Shown here: positions 52,477-60,809 of the stretch, piece by piece | Numbering within the stretch: position 1 is the first letter of the stretch | Layout: every line of letters starts with the position of its first letter | DNA from: Methylophaga sp. OBS1 | GTDB taxonomy: Bacteria; Pseudomonadota; Gammaproteobacteria; Nitrosococcales; Methylophagaceae | NCBI RefSeq assembly: GCF_026319365.1 | Contig: NZ_JAPDMS010000004.1 | Location: 124,001 to 188,000, forward strand | Reading direction: 5' to 3' | Length of the DNA stretch: 64,000 bases | Program-made: the position numbers and the translations under genes | The notes under the pieces: model-generated | Told to the model about the DNA's origin: nothing | The model's database searches: none | Seen by the model: the letters and a program-made list of their open reading frames with translations, nothing else

Positions 52477-53435
52477 GCACCTCAGCCAAACTGGCCCTGC
52501 TCACTAGCTTAAGCCTGGCTATGATGATACTGGCCCCCTTTGCCGGTCTGGGCGACATCACTGACGAAGTGGTCAGACAACAGATCCTCTTCGAAATCCG
52601 TCTTCCCCGTACCCTGTTTGCTTTTGTCGCCGGGGCCGGTCTCGCCCTCTGCGGTATGGTGTTTCAGGCGATGTTTCATAATCCACTGGCGACGCCATTC
52701 ACACTCGGTGTCGCCAGTGGCGCCTCTTTCGGTGCCGCTTTAACCGTGTTTCTGGGATTGAATATTTCACTGCTGGGTTTTGATGCCATCACGCTGGGCG
52801 CTTTTATCGGGGCGCTGGCCGCCATCAGCTTTGTCTATGGCATCAGCCGTCTGCATTACGGCTTTTCGATTGAAACTCTGCTACTGACCGGGGTCGCCAC
52901 CAGCTTCTTCTTCTCCAGCTTGATTCTGTTTACACAATATCTCAGTAATATCAATGACTCTTTCCGGATTCTGCGCTGGTTAATGGGCGGTCTCAGTATC
53001 AGTGGTTATCAGTCACTGCTACAGCTACTGCCAATAGTGGCTTTCAGCGCGGGTGTGATGATCTGGCTCAGTCGTGAGCTGAATCTGTTGATGGCCGGTG
53101 ATGATATTGCGATCAGTCGTGGTGTCGCCGTCAAACGCGTTCGTTACCTGCTGTTCTTTACTACCTCGCTTTGCGTCGGCGCGATTGTGGCTTTGTGCGG
53201 ACCCATTGGTTTTGTGGGCATGATGGTGCCCCATATCTGCCGTCTGATTATCGGTACTGACCATCGCTGGCTGATTCCCGCTACACTGATTTTTGGCGGC
53301 GGCTTTCTGATTCTATGTGACAGCGTGGCAAGACTTATCATTGCCCCAGCTGAATTACCCGTCGGTATTATTACCACGCTGCTGGGCGGACCTTTTTTCC
53401 TGTGGCTGCTGGTACGTAGCCGTCGCGCAGCTTGA
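52473..53435 (+). CDS. btuC: FecCD family ABC permease (BtuC-like)
   Basis: A 320-residue permease with nine or ten membrane segments. FecCD signatures are present: EIRLPRTLFAFVAGAGLALCGMVFQAMFHNPLATPFTLGV near residue 42 and GPIGFVGMMVPHICRLIIGTDHRWLIP near residue 243, the latter forming the ATPase contact. A dimer of this protein would form the channel. It completes the operon; a weak inverted repeat (ACCCTC/GAGGGT, about 53435-53478) follows without a T-run. Confidence 0.92.
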   Translation: MSTSAKLALLTSLSLAMMILAPFAGLGDITDEVVRQQILFEIRLPRTLFAFVAGAGLALCGMVFQAMFHNPLATPFTLGVASGASFGAALTVFLGLNISLLGFDAITLGAFIGALAAISFVYGISRLHYGFSIETLLLTGVATSFFFSSLILFTQYLSNINDSFRILRWLMGGLSISGYQSLLQLLPIVAFSAGVMIWLSRELNLLMAGDDIAISRGVAVKRVRYLLFFTTSLCVGAIVALCGPIGFVGMMVPHICRLIIGTDHRWLIPATLIFGGGFLILCDSVARLIIAPAELPVGIITTLLGGPFFLWLLVRSRRAA

Positions 53436-53498
53436 CCCTCCTTCACACGCATGTGATCATCAATTCAAGATTGAGGGTGTAACACCAACGAGGCAGCT

Positions 53499-55043
53499 GT
53501 GACAGCAAGGAATGGGCTGGTTTTGATTGTTCTGGTGATAGCGATAAGCTCACCATTGCAGGCCTATTCTCTACCCGAAAACCTGCCGGTCCCCGATCAT
53601 CCGCAACTGGCTATCTTCACTGACAATCACCAGCCTATCTGGCTGAATGAGCTGCAACTCAGCCAACAGGGCCGACAAGCGCTGCACTTTCTATCCACGG
53701 TAGCCCAGCATGGGCTGGAACCTGAAGACTATCATCTGGACCTGCTGCAACAGTTATCCTCACCCGACAATGCCGAATACGCCCGTTATTTTGATCTGCT
53801 GCTGACCGATGCTTTACTGGATCTGATTCATGACCTGGCGATTGGGCGGCTGGATCCGACTCAGGCCGATCCCCAGTGGCATATTCAGCGCGACGACATC
53901 GATCCGGCAGCCATCCTGCAAAACGCTCTGCTGAGTCCGCATCTCGGCGATACCCTGAATCAGCTGCTGCCGAAATCGAGCCAGTATCATCAGATGACTG
54001 AAGCCTTATCTGAATATCGTCATTATGTTGCCCGTGGCGGCTGGGAGACATTGCCGGAGAATATGCCCCGACTATTGAAACCGGGGACTGAGCATGAGGC
54101 AGTGCCGGCACTGCGCAGGCGCCTGTCTACAGAAGACTTTTACCATCCCCGCCCCTCGCTGGAGGATGCCACTCACTACGATGAAACACTGGTGCAGGCA
54201 ATTAAACAATTTCAGCGTAAACATGGCCTGAAACAGGATGGCATTGTCGGCCCCAACACCCTGGCAGTGCTGAACCTATCAGCACAGGCCATGGTCGACA
54301 AAATCCGTATCAATCTCGAACGCTACCGCTGGTTACCTGACAACCTGGGCGAACGCTATCTGCTGGTTAATCTTGGCAGCTATCAACTGACAGCCGTGGA
54401 AAATAATGACATCAAACTCAGCATGAAAGTGATTGTCGGTAAAGAGACCCGCTCTACCCCCAGTTTCAGCAGTGCCATGAGCCACATTGTGATCAATCCC
54501 TACTGGAATGTGCCCCACAAGCTTGCCAGGCGTGACCTGCTACCCAAGCAGAAAAAAGACCCGGATTACTTTTTTCTTAATGCGTTCAATATTTTCCTGC
54601 GTGGAACCGGCTTTGAAAGCCCCGTCGATCCCTACCTGGTCAACTGGGATGAGGTCACTGCCGATAACTTTCCCTTCCGTCTGCAGCAGCGCCCGGGTGA
54701 ACAAAATGCCCTGGGCAGGCTCAAGTTCATGTTCCCCAATCCGTGGAGTATCTATCTCCATGACACCCCCGATAAAGCCCTGTTTGAGGAAACCCAGCGT
54801 AATTTCAGTTCAGGCTGTATCCGTATCGAACAACCATTGGCGCTGGCCGAATTCAGTCTCAACCGTGACAATGCCAGGGAATCTGTCGTCAACAAAATTG
54901 AAAGCGGGCGTAACCTGGGTGAAAAGCTGGAACAGCCGTTGCCAGTTTATGCGGTTTATTTCACTGTCTGGCCTTATCAGGGCGAGGTTTTCTTTTCCAC
55001 CGATCCTTACAAACGTGATCAGCGGATGCTTAAATTCTTGTAA
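53499..55043 (+). CDS. L,D-transpeptidase (LdtD/YcbB-like)
   Basis: A 514-residue periplasmic enzyme that makes 3-3 (mDAP-mDAP) peptidoglycan cross-links. It has a hydrophobic signal segment, a helical N-terminal domain (about residues 50-180), a peptidoglycan-binding module (AIKQFQRKHGLKQDGIVGPNTLAVLN, near residue 230) and a YkuD catalytic domain with YLHDTPDKALFE and the nucleophile in SSGCIRI near residue 430. The start is a GTG at 53499 with GAGG upstream. It directly precedes a MepK-like hydrolase, as ycbB-ycbK do in E. coli. Confidence 0.94.
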   Translation: MTARNGLVLIVLVIAISSPLQAYSLPENLPVPDHPQLAIFTDNHQPIWLNELQLSQQGRQALHFLSTVAQHGLEPEDYHLDLLQQLSSPDNAEYARYFDLLLTDALLDLIHDLAIGRLDPTQADPQWHIQRDDIDPAAILQNALLSPHLGDTLNQLLPKSSQYHQMTEALSEYRHYVARGGWETLPENMPRLLKPGTEHEAVPALRRRLSTEDFYHPRPSLEDATHYDETLVQAIKQFQRKHGLKQDGIVGPNTLAVLNLSAQAMVDKIRINLERYRWLPDNLGERYLLVNLGSYQLTAVENNDIKLSMKVIVGKETRSTPSFSSAMSHIVINPYWNVPHKLARRDLLPKQKKDPDYFFLNAFNIFLRGTGFESPVDPYLVNWDEVTADNFPFRLQQRPGEQNALGRLKFMFPNPWSIYLHDTPDKALFEETQRNFSSGCIRIEQPLALAEFSLNRDNARESVVNKIESGRNLGEKLEQPLPVYAVYFTVWPYQGEVFFSTDPYKRDQRMLKFL

Positions 55044-55065
55044 GGCAAAAACTTTTGGTTATAAT
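55038..55065 (+). promoter_or_regulatory. Candidate promoter of the MepK-like gene
   Basis: -35 TTGTAA (55038-55043) and -10 TATAAT (55060-55065) are 16 bases apart. The -35 overlaps the stop of the L,D-transpeptidase gene, so the MepK-like gene may have its own promoter. Confidence 0.55.
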
Positions 55066-55083
55066 TGTTCAAATTTTGAACAA
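55065..55083. promoter_or_regulatory. Palindrome TTGTTCAA-ATT-TTGAACAA, candidate operator
   Basis: A perfect 8-bp inverted repeat with a 3-base centre begins at the last base of the -10 element and covers the expected transcription start of the MepK-like gene. It could be a repressor site or form a 5' hairpin in the mRNA. The cognate regulator is not identified. Confidence 0.45.
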
Positions 55084-55099
55084 CTGATGAGGTGAGCTC

Positions 55100-55687
55100 A
55101 TGCTGGCAAAAAAGGGCAAAAAATCTCCCTATATCGACGGTGAAACCTGTGAATTCAGACGCCGTTTTCTGCAACTCGGATTAGGCGCCACTGCCACACT
55201 GGCCATGCCCAATGCTTTTGCCAACGTGTTAAAACAACCGGAACGTTCCATCAACCTGATGAATCTCCACACCGGGGAACATGTAAAGGCCACCTACTGG
55301 GCGGAAGGTGCTTATCAGGCAGATGAGTTAAAGGCGATTCATCGTGTTCTGCGGGATCACCGTACCGGTGATATTCATGAAATCGATCAAAACCTGATTG
55401 AAATGATGAACCTGCTGCATCAAAAAATGCACGGCAAACAGCCCTTCCACGTTATCTCAGGCTATCGCTCACCAAAAACCAATCAAATGCTGCGTCAAAA
55501 CAGTGATGGCGTCGCCAAGAAAAGTCTGCACATGCAGGGTAAAGCGATTGATGTCCGCCTGCCCGGGCGTCAGTTGGATGAACTGCGTAAAACCGCATTG
55601 GGCCTGAAAGTCGGGGGGGTCGGCTATTATCCTGGCTCAGAATTCATTCACATCGACACCGGTCGCGTGCGGAGCTGGCAGGGATAA
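55100..55687 (+). CDS. MepK-like murein endopeptidase (DUF882, peptidase M15)
   Basis: A 195-residue exported protein with a twin-arginine signal peptide (RRRFLQLGLGATATLAMPNAFA). The zinc site typical of M15/DUF882 proteins is visible: HMQGKAIDVRL near residue 151 (His and Asp) and FIHIDTG near residue 185. E. coli MepK (YcbK) cleaves the 3-3 cross-links made by L,D-transpeptidases, so this gene and the one before it make and cut the same bond. A palindromic promoter region lies between them. Confidence 0.9.
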   Translation: MLAKKGKKSPYIDGETCEFRRRFLQLGLGATATLAMPNAFANVLKQPERSINLMNLHTGEHVKATYWAEGAYQADELKAIHRVLRDHRTGDIHEIDQNLIEMMNLLHQKMHGKQPFHVISGYRSPKTNQMLRQNSDGVAKKSLHMQGKAIDVRLPGRQLDELRKTALGLKVGGVGYYPGSEFIHIDTGRVRSWQG

Positions 55688-55690
55688 AGA

Positions 55691-56107
55691 TCAGCTGAAG
55701 GCCTGCAATTCATTCATCAGTCTCTCAGCCAGCTCCCGGAAACGACGCATCTTTTTGTGATATTCACGGCTGAAAGTTTTATGTTCGCGCTGCATATCTT
55801 CGTGATTCAGTGCCATCATTTTATGCAGGCGCTTATTCTTTTCGATGTCTATATGGGAAGGACAAGCCGGCGGACACTGCTTCTCCAGTCCACAACGATA
55901 ACGATTTAAGTCTTCGTTGTGCTTGTCGATCCGAGCCTTGTGAATATCGAGTTTGGATGACTGTTCAGGCAGGGCTTTTTCCAGCATGTAAAGCAGCGCT
56001 ACCAGCCGCTGAGTTTCATGTTGCCAGTCTTCAATCTCCTGCCTCCAGCGTTCATCGTCCTGCTGCCACTGGTCATTGATGAGTCTGAGCTTTTCCTGTT
56101 CGTCCAT
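55691..56107 (-). CDS. Hypothetical coiled-coil protein with two cysteines
   Basis: A 138-residue, highly charged protein with no signal peptide or membrane segment. Almost all of it is predicted helix by eye, rich in Glu, Gln, Arg, Lys and Trp at the N-terminus (NDQWQQDDERWRQEIEDWQ). A break in the middle, LEKQCPPACPSH (near residue 83), holds a C-x3-C pair and prolines, followed by a second helix. This is a helical hairpin; I do not recognise the family. The ATG at 56107 has GGAG 8 bases upstream. It is convergent with the MepK-like gene and divergent from trhO. Confidence 0.65.
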   Translation of the reverse strand: MDEQEKLRLINDQWQQDDERWRQEIEDWQHETQRLVALLYMLEKALPEQSSKLDIHKARIDKHNEDLNRYRCGLEKQCPPACPSHIDIEKNKRLHKMMALNHEDMQREHKTFSREYHKKMRRFRELAERLMNELQAFS

Positions 56108-56205
56108 GCTTCGCCACTCCCGTCGGTGCAACAACGCCTGGTGGTTATGCTTTATTATTGTTCGATAATATTACGCCTGTTGCTTGAAAAGTAAAATCTC
56201 AGATA

Positions 56206-56221
56206 CCCATTTACAAATGGG
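56206..56221. promoter_or_regulatory. Palindrome CCCATTTACAAATGGG before trhO
   Basis: A 16-base near-perfect palindrome (7-bp arms, AC centre) in the 191-base gap between the divergent coiled-coil gene and trhO. A weak promoter (TTGATT at 56225-56230, 17 bases, TAAATC) lies beside it. A regulator site is possible; there is no T-run for a terminator. Confidence 0.35.
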
Positions 56222-56298
56222 CCTTTGATTAGACAGGACAGTCCAGCTAAATCTAAGTAAAATAACGGGTTTAATTCAGTACCTCAGGAAAGATCATC

Positions 56299-57291
56299 AT
56301 GGCCGAGATCGTTGTTTGCGCCCTCTATAAATTCGTTACCCTGGATGATTTCCAGGCAAAGAAACAACCTTTGCTGGACTTCATGCTGAAGAATGAAATA
56401 CGCGGTACGCTTCTGCTGGCCAAAGAAGGCATTAACGGTACTGTCGCCGGTTCGCGTGACGCGATCAATGGCCTGCTGGATTATCTGAGACAAGATCCCC
56501 GGCTGGCTGAAATCAGCTATAAAGAATCCTACACTGACAATTCGCCGTTTATGCGAAGCCGGGTCAAGCTGAAAAATGAAATCGTGACCATGGGAGTCGA
56601 AGGGATTGACCCCAAGCGTGTGGTCGGCACCTATGTCAAACCCACTGAATGGAACCAGCTGATTTCTGCACCGGATGTGTTGCTGGTCGATACCCGCAAC
56701 GATTATGAAGTTCAGGTCGGCACCTTCAAAAATGCGGTTAATCCGAAGACGGACAGTTTCCGCGAGTTTCCGGAATACGTTAAAAGCCATCTGGATCCGA
56801 ACAAGCATAAAAAAGTCGCGATGTTCTGTACCGGCGGGATTCGCTGTGAAAAGTCGACTGCTTACCTGAAAGAACAAGGCTTTGAAGAGGTCTATCACCT
56901 GGAAGGCGGTATTCTTAAATATCTGGAAGAAGTACCGGCCGAGCAGTCTCTCTGGGAAGGCGAATGTTTTGTGTTTGATGACCGCGTGACCGTTAATCAT
57001 CAGTTAGAAAAGGGAGATTACGATCAGTGTCATGCCTGTCGCCTGCCGATCACCGAAGAAGATAAACAAAGCCCGCTTTATCAAAAAGGCGTGAGCTGTC
57101 CGCACTGTTACCATCAGACCACTGACGATCAGAAGCGCCGGTTTGCTGAGCGTGAGAAACAGATTCAACTGGCCCGTCTGCGCGGTGAAGCCCATATTGG
57201 CCAGGAAACAGCCGAAGCCGCGGAGCTGAATCGACGCAAGAAACGCGAACGCCGCGAAGCTGATAAACAAGCGACAGAAAAACAAGCTTAA
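56299..57291 (+). CDS. trhO: tRNA uridine-34 hydroxylase TrhO (YceA)
   Basis: TrhO uses a rhodanese-fold domain to hydroxylate uridine 34 of tRNAs, the first step to 5-(carboxy)methoxyuridine. The 330-residue protein has the N-terminal ferredoxin-like domain ([28 protein letters not shown]), a rhodanese domain (about residues 120-225) with catalytic cysteine in [11 protein letters not shown] near residue 177, and a C-terminal zinc-type region CHACRLP and CPHCY, then a basic tail. It lies 8 bases before ggt. Confidence 0.95.
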   Translation: MAEIVVCALYKFVTLDDFQAKKQPLLDFMLKNEIRGTLLLAKEGINGTVAGSRDAINGLLDYLRQDPRLAEISYKESYTDNSPFMRSRVKLKNEIVTMGVEGIDPKRVVGTYVKPTEWNQLISAPDVLLVDTRNDYEVQVGTFKNAVNPKTDSFREFPEYVKSHLDPNKHKKVAMFCTGGIRCEKSTAYLKEQGFEEVYHLEGGILKYLEEVPAEQSLWEGECFVFDDRVTVNHQLEKGDYDQCHACRLPITEEDKQSPLYQKGVSCPHCYHQTTDDQKRRFAEREKQIQLARLRGEAHIGQETAEAAELNRRKKRERREADKQATEKQA

Positions 57292-57298
57292 CGCGGAT

Positions 57299-58960
57299 AT
57301 GCCCCAGCTGATTGTCAGTCTTTTTCTCTGTCTTTTTGCCTTATCTGCCACTGCAGAGACGAAACCGGCCGCTATTGCCAGTGCCCATCCGCTGGCAACC
57401 CAGGCCGGTTTTGAAGTTCTGCAACAAGGGGGCAATGCCTTCGATGCAGCCGTCGCGGTGACCGCTGCGCTGGCCGTCGTGGAGCCCGCAGGTTCAGGTC
57501 TTGGCGGCGGCGGTTTCTGGTTACTTCACCGGGCTGAGGATGGCTACCAGGTGATGATTGATGGTCGTGAAATGGCACCGGGCAAAGCGCACAGAGATAT
57601 GTACCTGGATCAGAATGGTCAGTTCCAGCCCGAGCGCTCACTGAATGGGCCCCTGGCTGCGGGCATCCCGGGAATCCCGGCCGGCCTGGTGCATTTAAGC
57701 CAGCAATACGGTGTTTTACCGCTGCATACCAGTCTGCAACCGGCCATTCGCTATGCCCGGGCGGGCTTTGCCGTCACAGAAGGTTATCAACATCTTGTCG
57801 GCTTCCGCCGTGATACCCTCCGTCAGTACCCTGAAGCCGCCGGTATTTTTCTCGACCAGGGCGAGGTCCCTGACATCGGCAGCTTGATACGCCAGCCCGA
57901 TCTTGCCGTGACACTGACGTCGCTTGCCAACCAGGGACATAACGGCTTTTATCAGGGAGATGTCGCCGATAAGTTGGTTGCTTCGGTGCAGCAACACGGC
58001 GGTATCTGGACCCACACCGATCTCAAAAACTATCAAGTCATCGAACGCGAGCCGATCATCGGTCATTATCACGGCCACCGGATTACCTCGGCGCCTTTGC
58101 CCTCATCCGGCGGGATTGTACTGATGCTGAGTTTAAATCAGCTGGCCAGCTTTGAGCTGCAGCAAGCTGATGTGACTCAACGACGCCACTGGGTCGTGGA
58201 AGCCATGCGTCGGGCTTATTTTGATCGCAGCCGTTATCTCGGCGATGCCGATTTTATTGATGTACCGGATCATCTCACCAGTCCGGCTTATGGCCGTGAG
58301 CTGAGCCGCAGTATTGACGCTGACAAAGCGACAAGCAGTGATGCTCTGCCGATTAACCAATCGGCCGGTGAAAACACCACGCATTTTTCCGTTATCGACC
58401 AGCAGGGGAATCGTGTCGCGGCGACCCTCAGCATCAATTACCCATTTGGCTCCGGTTTTGTGGCAGAGGGAACCGGCGTCCTGCTCAATGATGAAATGGA
58501 TGACTTTTCCGCCAAAGAAGGCACGGCCAATGTCTATGGACTGGTTGGTAATCAGGCCAATGCCATTGAACCCTACAAGCGTCCTTTGTCGAGCATGTCG
58601 CCCACTTTTATTGAAAATGATGAACGCTTGATGATCACCGGCACCCCGGGCGGGAGTCGCATTATCAGTATGGTGCTGCTGAGTCTGCTGGATTTTGTAG
58701 ACGGTCGTTCTGTTGAAGAGATTGTTGCTGCACCGCGCTACCACCATCAATATCTGCCCGATGTGATTCAACTGGAAAAAGACGGATTCAGTGAGGCTGA
58801 GATTGAGGCACTGAAATCGCGAGGCCATGAGATCAAGCAACTTAATCGTCGTTATGGCGATATGCAGGCAGTGATAGTGAATAAAAAAAGCGGTGAAATC
58901 AACGCCGCCAGTGATCCCCGGGGTGAAGGACAGGCAGAAGTCAGATCTGTTATGCCTTGA
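57299..58960 (+). CDS. ggt: Gamma-glutamyltransferase
   Basis: A periplasmic Ntn hydrolase that removes the gamma-glutamyl group from glutathione and related peptides. The 553-residue precursor has a signal peptide ending in ALSATAE and self-cleaves before the threonine of TTHFSVID (near residue 359) to form two subunits. Other motifs are HPLATQAGFEVLQQGGNAFDAAVA at the N-terminus and MTPGGSRI-like ITGTPGGSRIIS near 450, which builds the oxyanion hole. Its last 11 bases overlap the convergent membrane-protein gene. Confidence 0.96.
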   Translation: MPQLIVSLFLCLFALSATAETKPAAIASAHPLATQAGFEVLQQGGNAFDAAVAVTAALAVVEPAGSGLGGGGFWLLHRAEDGYQVMIDGREMAPGKAHRDMYLDQNGQFQPERSLNGPLAAGIPGIPAGLVHLSQQYGVLPLHTSLQPAIRYARAGFAVTEGYQHLVGFRRDTLRQYPEAAGIFLDQGEVPDIGSLIRQPDLAVTLTSLANQGHNGFYQGDVADKLVASVQQHGGIWTHTDLKNYQVIEREPIIGHYHGHRITSAPLPSSGGIVLMLSLNQLASFELQQADVTQRRHWVVEAMRRAYFDRSRYLGDADFIDVPDHLTSPAYGRELSRSIDADKATSSDALPINQSAGENTTHFSVIDQQGNRVAATLSINYPFGSGFVAEGTGVLLNDEMDDFSAKEGTANVYGLVGNQANAIEPYKRPLSSMSPTFIENDERLMITGTPGGSRIISMVLLSLLDFVDGRSVEEIVAAPRYHHQYLPDVIQLEKDGFSEAEIEALKSRGHEIKQLNRRYGDMQAVIVNKKSGEINAASDPRGEGQAEVRSVMP

Positions 58961-59420
58961 ACCACCAGGTGATTTGTTTGGGCATCTCTCCCTGTCTTGC
59001 CTGCGCCAGTGAAGCCGTTTCCAGAATAATCAGAACAACGATGGTCAGAGAAATCGGCAGCAAACTGAACCACCCCACCACCGCTAATTGAATACCCCGC
59101 ATCACCTGATCCGCCTGCATAAGCAGAAACAGCCAGCCCAGTCCGAATAAGGCCAGCGACACCAGGTAAGACAATAACAGGAATCGACCTCGACGCCAGG
59201 CCAGCAACCAGTGAGCATAAATCAAATCGGGCTGTGACCGTTTACCGGCACGCCGCATAATGGACATCACAACACCGGTCGAAATCAACATGGGCAGGCC
59301 GACAATCAGCCACAACATCTCTGTGTTAAACAAAATCGCCGGCAGTAGGAAATGAACGACTGACAGATTAAATAACAGCCGCTCATGGGCATCACTCGCT
59401 CTTTTGGCATCTTCCGTCAT
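58950..59420 (-). CDS. Four-helix membrane protein, paralogue B
   Basis: A 156-residue protein with four hydrophobic segments (about residues 20-35, 38-55, 78-98 and 110-138). It is a paralogue of the next upstream gene: both start with a HERxxxNLxxxHxLxP stretch and end with LETASLAQARQG-like residues. No family with a known function is recognised. The ATG at 59420 is chosen because longer reading enters the upstream gene. The C-terminal TWWFKA follows the shared core. Confidence 0.7.
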   Translation of the reverse strand: MTEDAKRASDAHERLLFNLSVVHFLLPAILFNTEMLWLIVGLPMLISTGVVMSIMRRAGKRSQPDLIYAHWLLAWRRGRFLLLSYLVSLALFGLGWLFLLMQADQVMRGIQLAVVGWFSLLPISLTIVVLIILETASLAQARQGEMPKQITWWFKA

Positions 59421-59436
59421 CCAGCGACCTCCTCCT

Positions 59437-59877
59437 TCAGTTCCCTTTTCGACTCTCGGCCAGCGCGCTGGTTTCCAGCACAAACAGTAACAAAACCATC
59501 AACAGCGTCGGCACCACCGCGAGACGGCTGAATATCACCAGCATAATCGTGCCCATGTTGCTGTCCGTCTGCAGCAAGGACATCGCTATACCCATCAGCA
59601 TAATCAGCGCAGAAACGGCGTAGGCATAAAGCAGCCAGCGACAGTGCCGCCAGGCCAGTTGCCAATGCTGCTGTTGCCGGTCGTTAGCAAAATGATGGTG
59701 TCGTGCGTACCAGCCTATCCAGCCAATACTGAAGAGCGAACCCAGCAAAGCCAAACCCAGCAAAGGTAGCAAAACACCTGAGGCCAGCGCTACAATCGGT
59801 ATCAGGATATGGAACAACGCCAGGTTCAGCATCATTCTTTCATGGGGAACACTGGCAGGCAGAACGCGTGTTTGCAT
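59437..59877 (-). CDS. Four-helix membrane protein, paralogue A
   Basis: A 146-residue protein with four hydrophobic segments (about residues 18-36, 38-55, 72-95 and 105-135). It shares start (PHERMMLNLALFHILIP) and end (LETSALAESRKGN) with the gene 16 bases downstream, so the two arose by tandem duplication. A conserved His in the first helix and an Arg/Trp-rich loop (QLAWRHCRWLL) recur in both. Function unknown; a small membrane heterodimer is possible. It is divergent from tatD. Confidence 0.7.
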   Translation of the reverse strand: MQTRVLPASVPHERMMLNLALFHILIPIVALASGVLLPLLGLALLGSLFSIGWIGWYARHHHFANDRQQQHWQLAWRHCRWLLYAYAVSALIMLMGIAMSLLQTDSNMGTIMLVIFSRLAVVPTLLMVLLLFVLETSALAESRKGN

Positions 59878-59907
59878 CTGTTTCCTTGCTATTACAGGGT
59901 GCTATTT

Positions 59908-60675
59908 ATGATGCCTCTAATTGACAGTCACTGCCACTTCGATTTTGATGCTTTCGACACCGATCGAGAACAGGTTTTGGCACACTGCCAACAATTAGGT
60001 CTGAGCCATATCATCGTACCGGGTGTCACACGGGCCCGCTGGCCATCCCTGCTACAACTCTGTGATCAGTATCCGATGCTGCAACCCGCGTTGGGTCTTC
60101 ATCCCATGTTCATGCAGGAACATGAAGAGGATGATTTGTCAGCTTTGGAACAGGCCATCAACACACATCAGCCGCTGGCGGTTGGTGAAATCGGTCTGGA
60201 TTTCTTTGTCCCCGGCCACGACAAAAAAGCACAGACGGCGCTTTTCAGAGCGCAAATTCAATTAGCGGAGCAATTTCAATTGCCGGTCATCCTGCACGTG
60301 CGCAAGGCCCATGATGAGGTACTCAAGGTACTGCGCCAAACCAAATTGACCGGCGGCATCGTACATGCTTTTAATGGCAGCATGCAGCAGGCTGAGTTTT
60401 ATATGCAGCAGGGGTTTGTGTTTGGTGTCGGCGGCGCGCTGACTTATCCCAGAGCACAAAAACTGCAGCGGCTGTTCACCGATCTGCCGCTATCATCGAT
60501 TGTGCTGGAAACCGATGCCCCGGATATGCCTCTGGCGGGCCATCAGGGGGAACGCAATTCACCGGAAATGATTCCGCAGGTGTTGGAGAAACTCAGCGAA
60601 CTTCGCCATGAAACAGCAGCAGAAATCGCGGCTGCCACCAGCGATAACTGTCGCAGGCTGCTAAAACTCAACTGA
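59908..60675 (+). CDS. tatD: TatD family metal-dependent hydrolase
   Basis: A 255-residue TIM-barrel hydrolase of the TatD/YcfH/YjjV group, acting as a deoxyribonuclease or on other phosphoesters. Metal ligands are visible: HCHFDF at the start, GEIGLDFF near residue 93, HVRKAHDEV near 130, HAFNGS near 154 and ETDAPDMP near 205. The first ATG at 59908 has a second ATG right behind it. It is separated from the MoxR unit by 134 bases that hold no recognisable element. Confidence 0.92.
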   Translation: MMPLIDSHCHFDFDAFDTDREQVLAHCQQLGLSHIIVPGVTRARWPSLLQLCDQYPMLQPALGLHPMFMQEHEEDDLSALEQAINTHQPLAVGEIGLDFFVPGHDKKAQTALFRAQIQLAEQFQLPVILHVRKAHDEVLKVLRQTKLTGGIVHAFNGSMQQAEFYMQQGFVFGVGGALTYPRAQKLQRLFTDLPLSSIVLETDAPDMPLAGHQGERNSPEMIPQVLEKLSELRHETAAEIAAATSDNCRRLLKLN

Positions 60676-60809
60676 ACACTGTCAGTGCGGGCATGAATTT
60701 TTCCTTTTCTCGGAACAGATGGGATGAACCATGGTAAACCTATCCTGTCTAGTAGGAAGTCAACACATCAAGGCATCGGAACAACAGGAAATAAGGCATA
60801 GGACTCTTT

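Noticed and set aside
53435..53478. ACCCTC/GAGGGT repeat after the btuC-like gene
   Set aside because: Long loop and no T-run; not convincing as a terminator.
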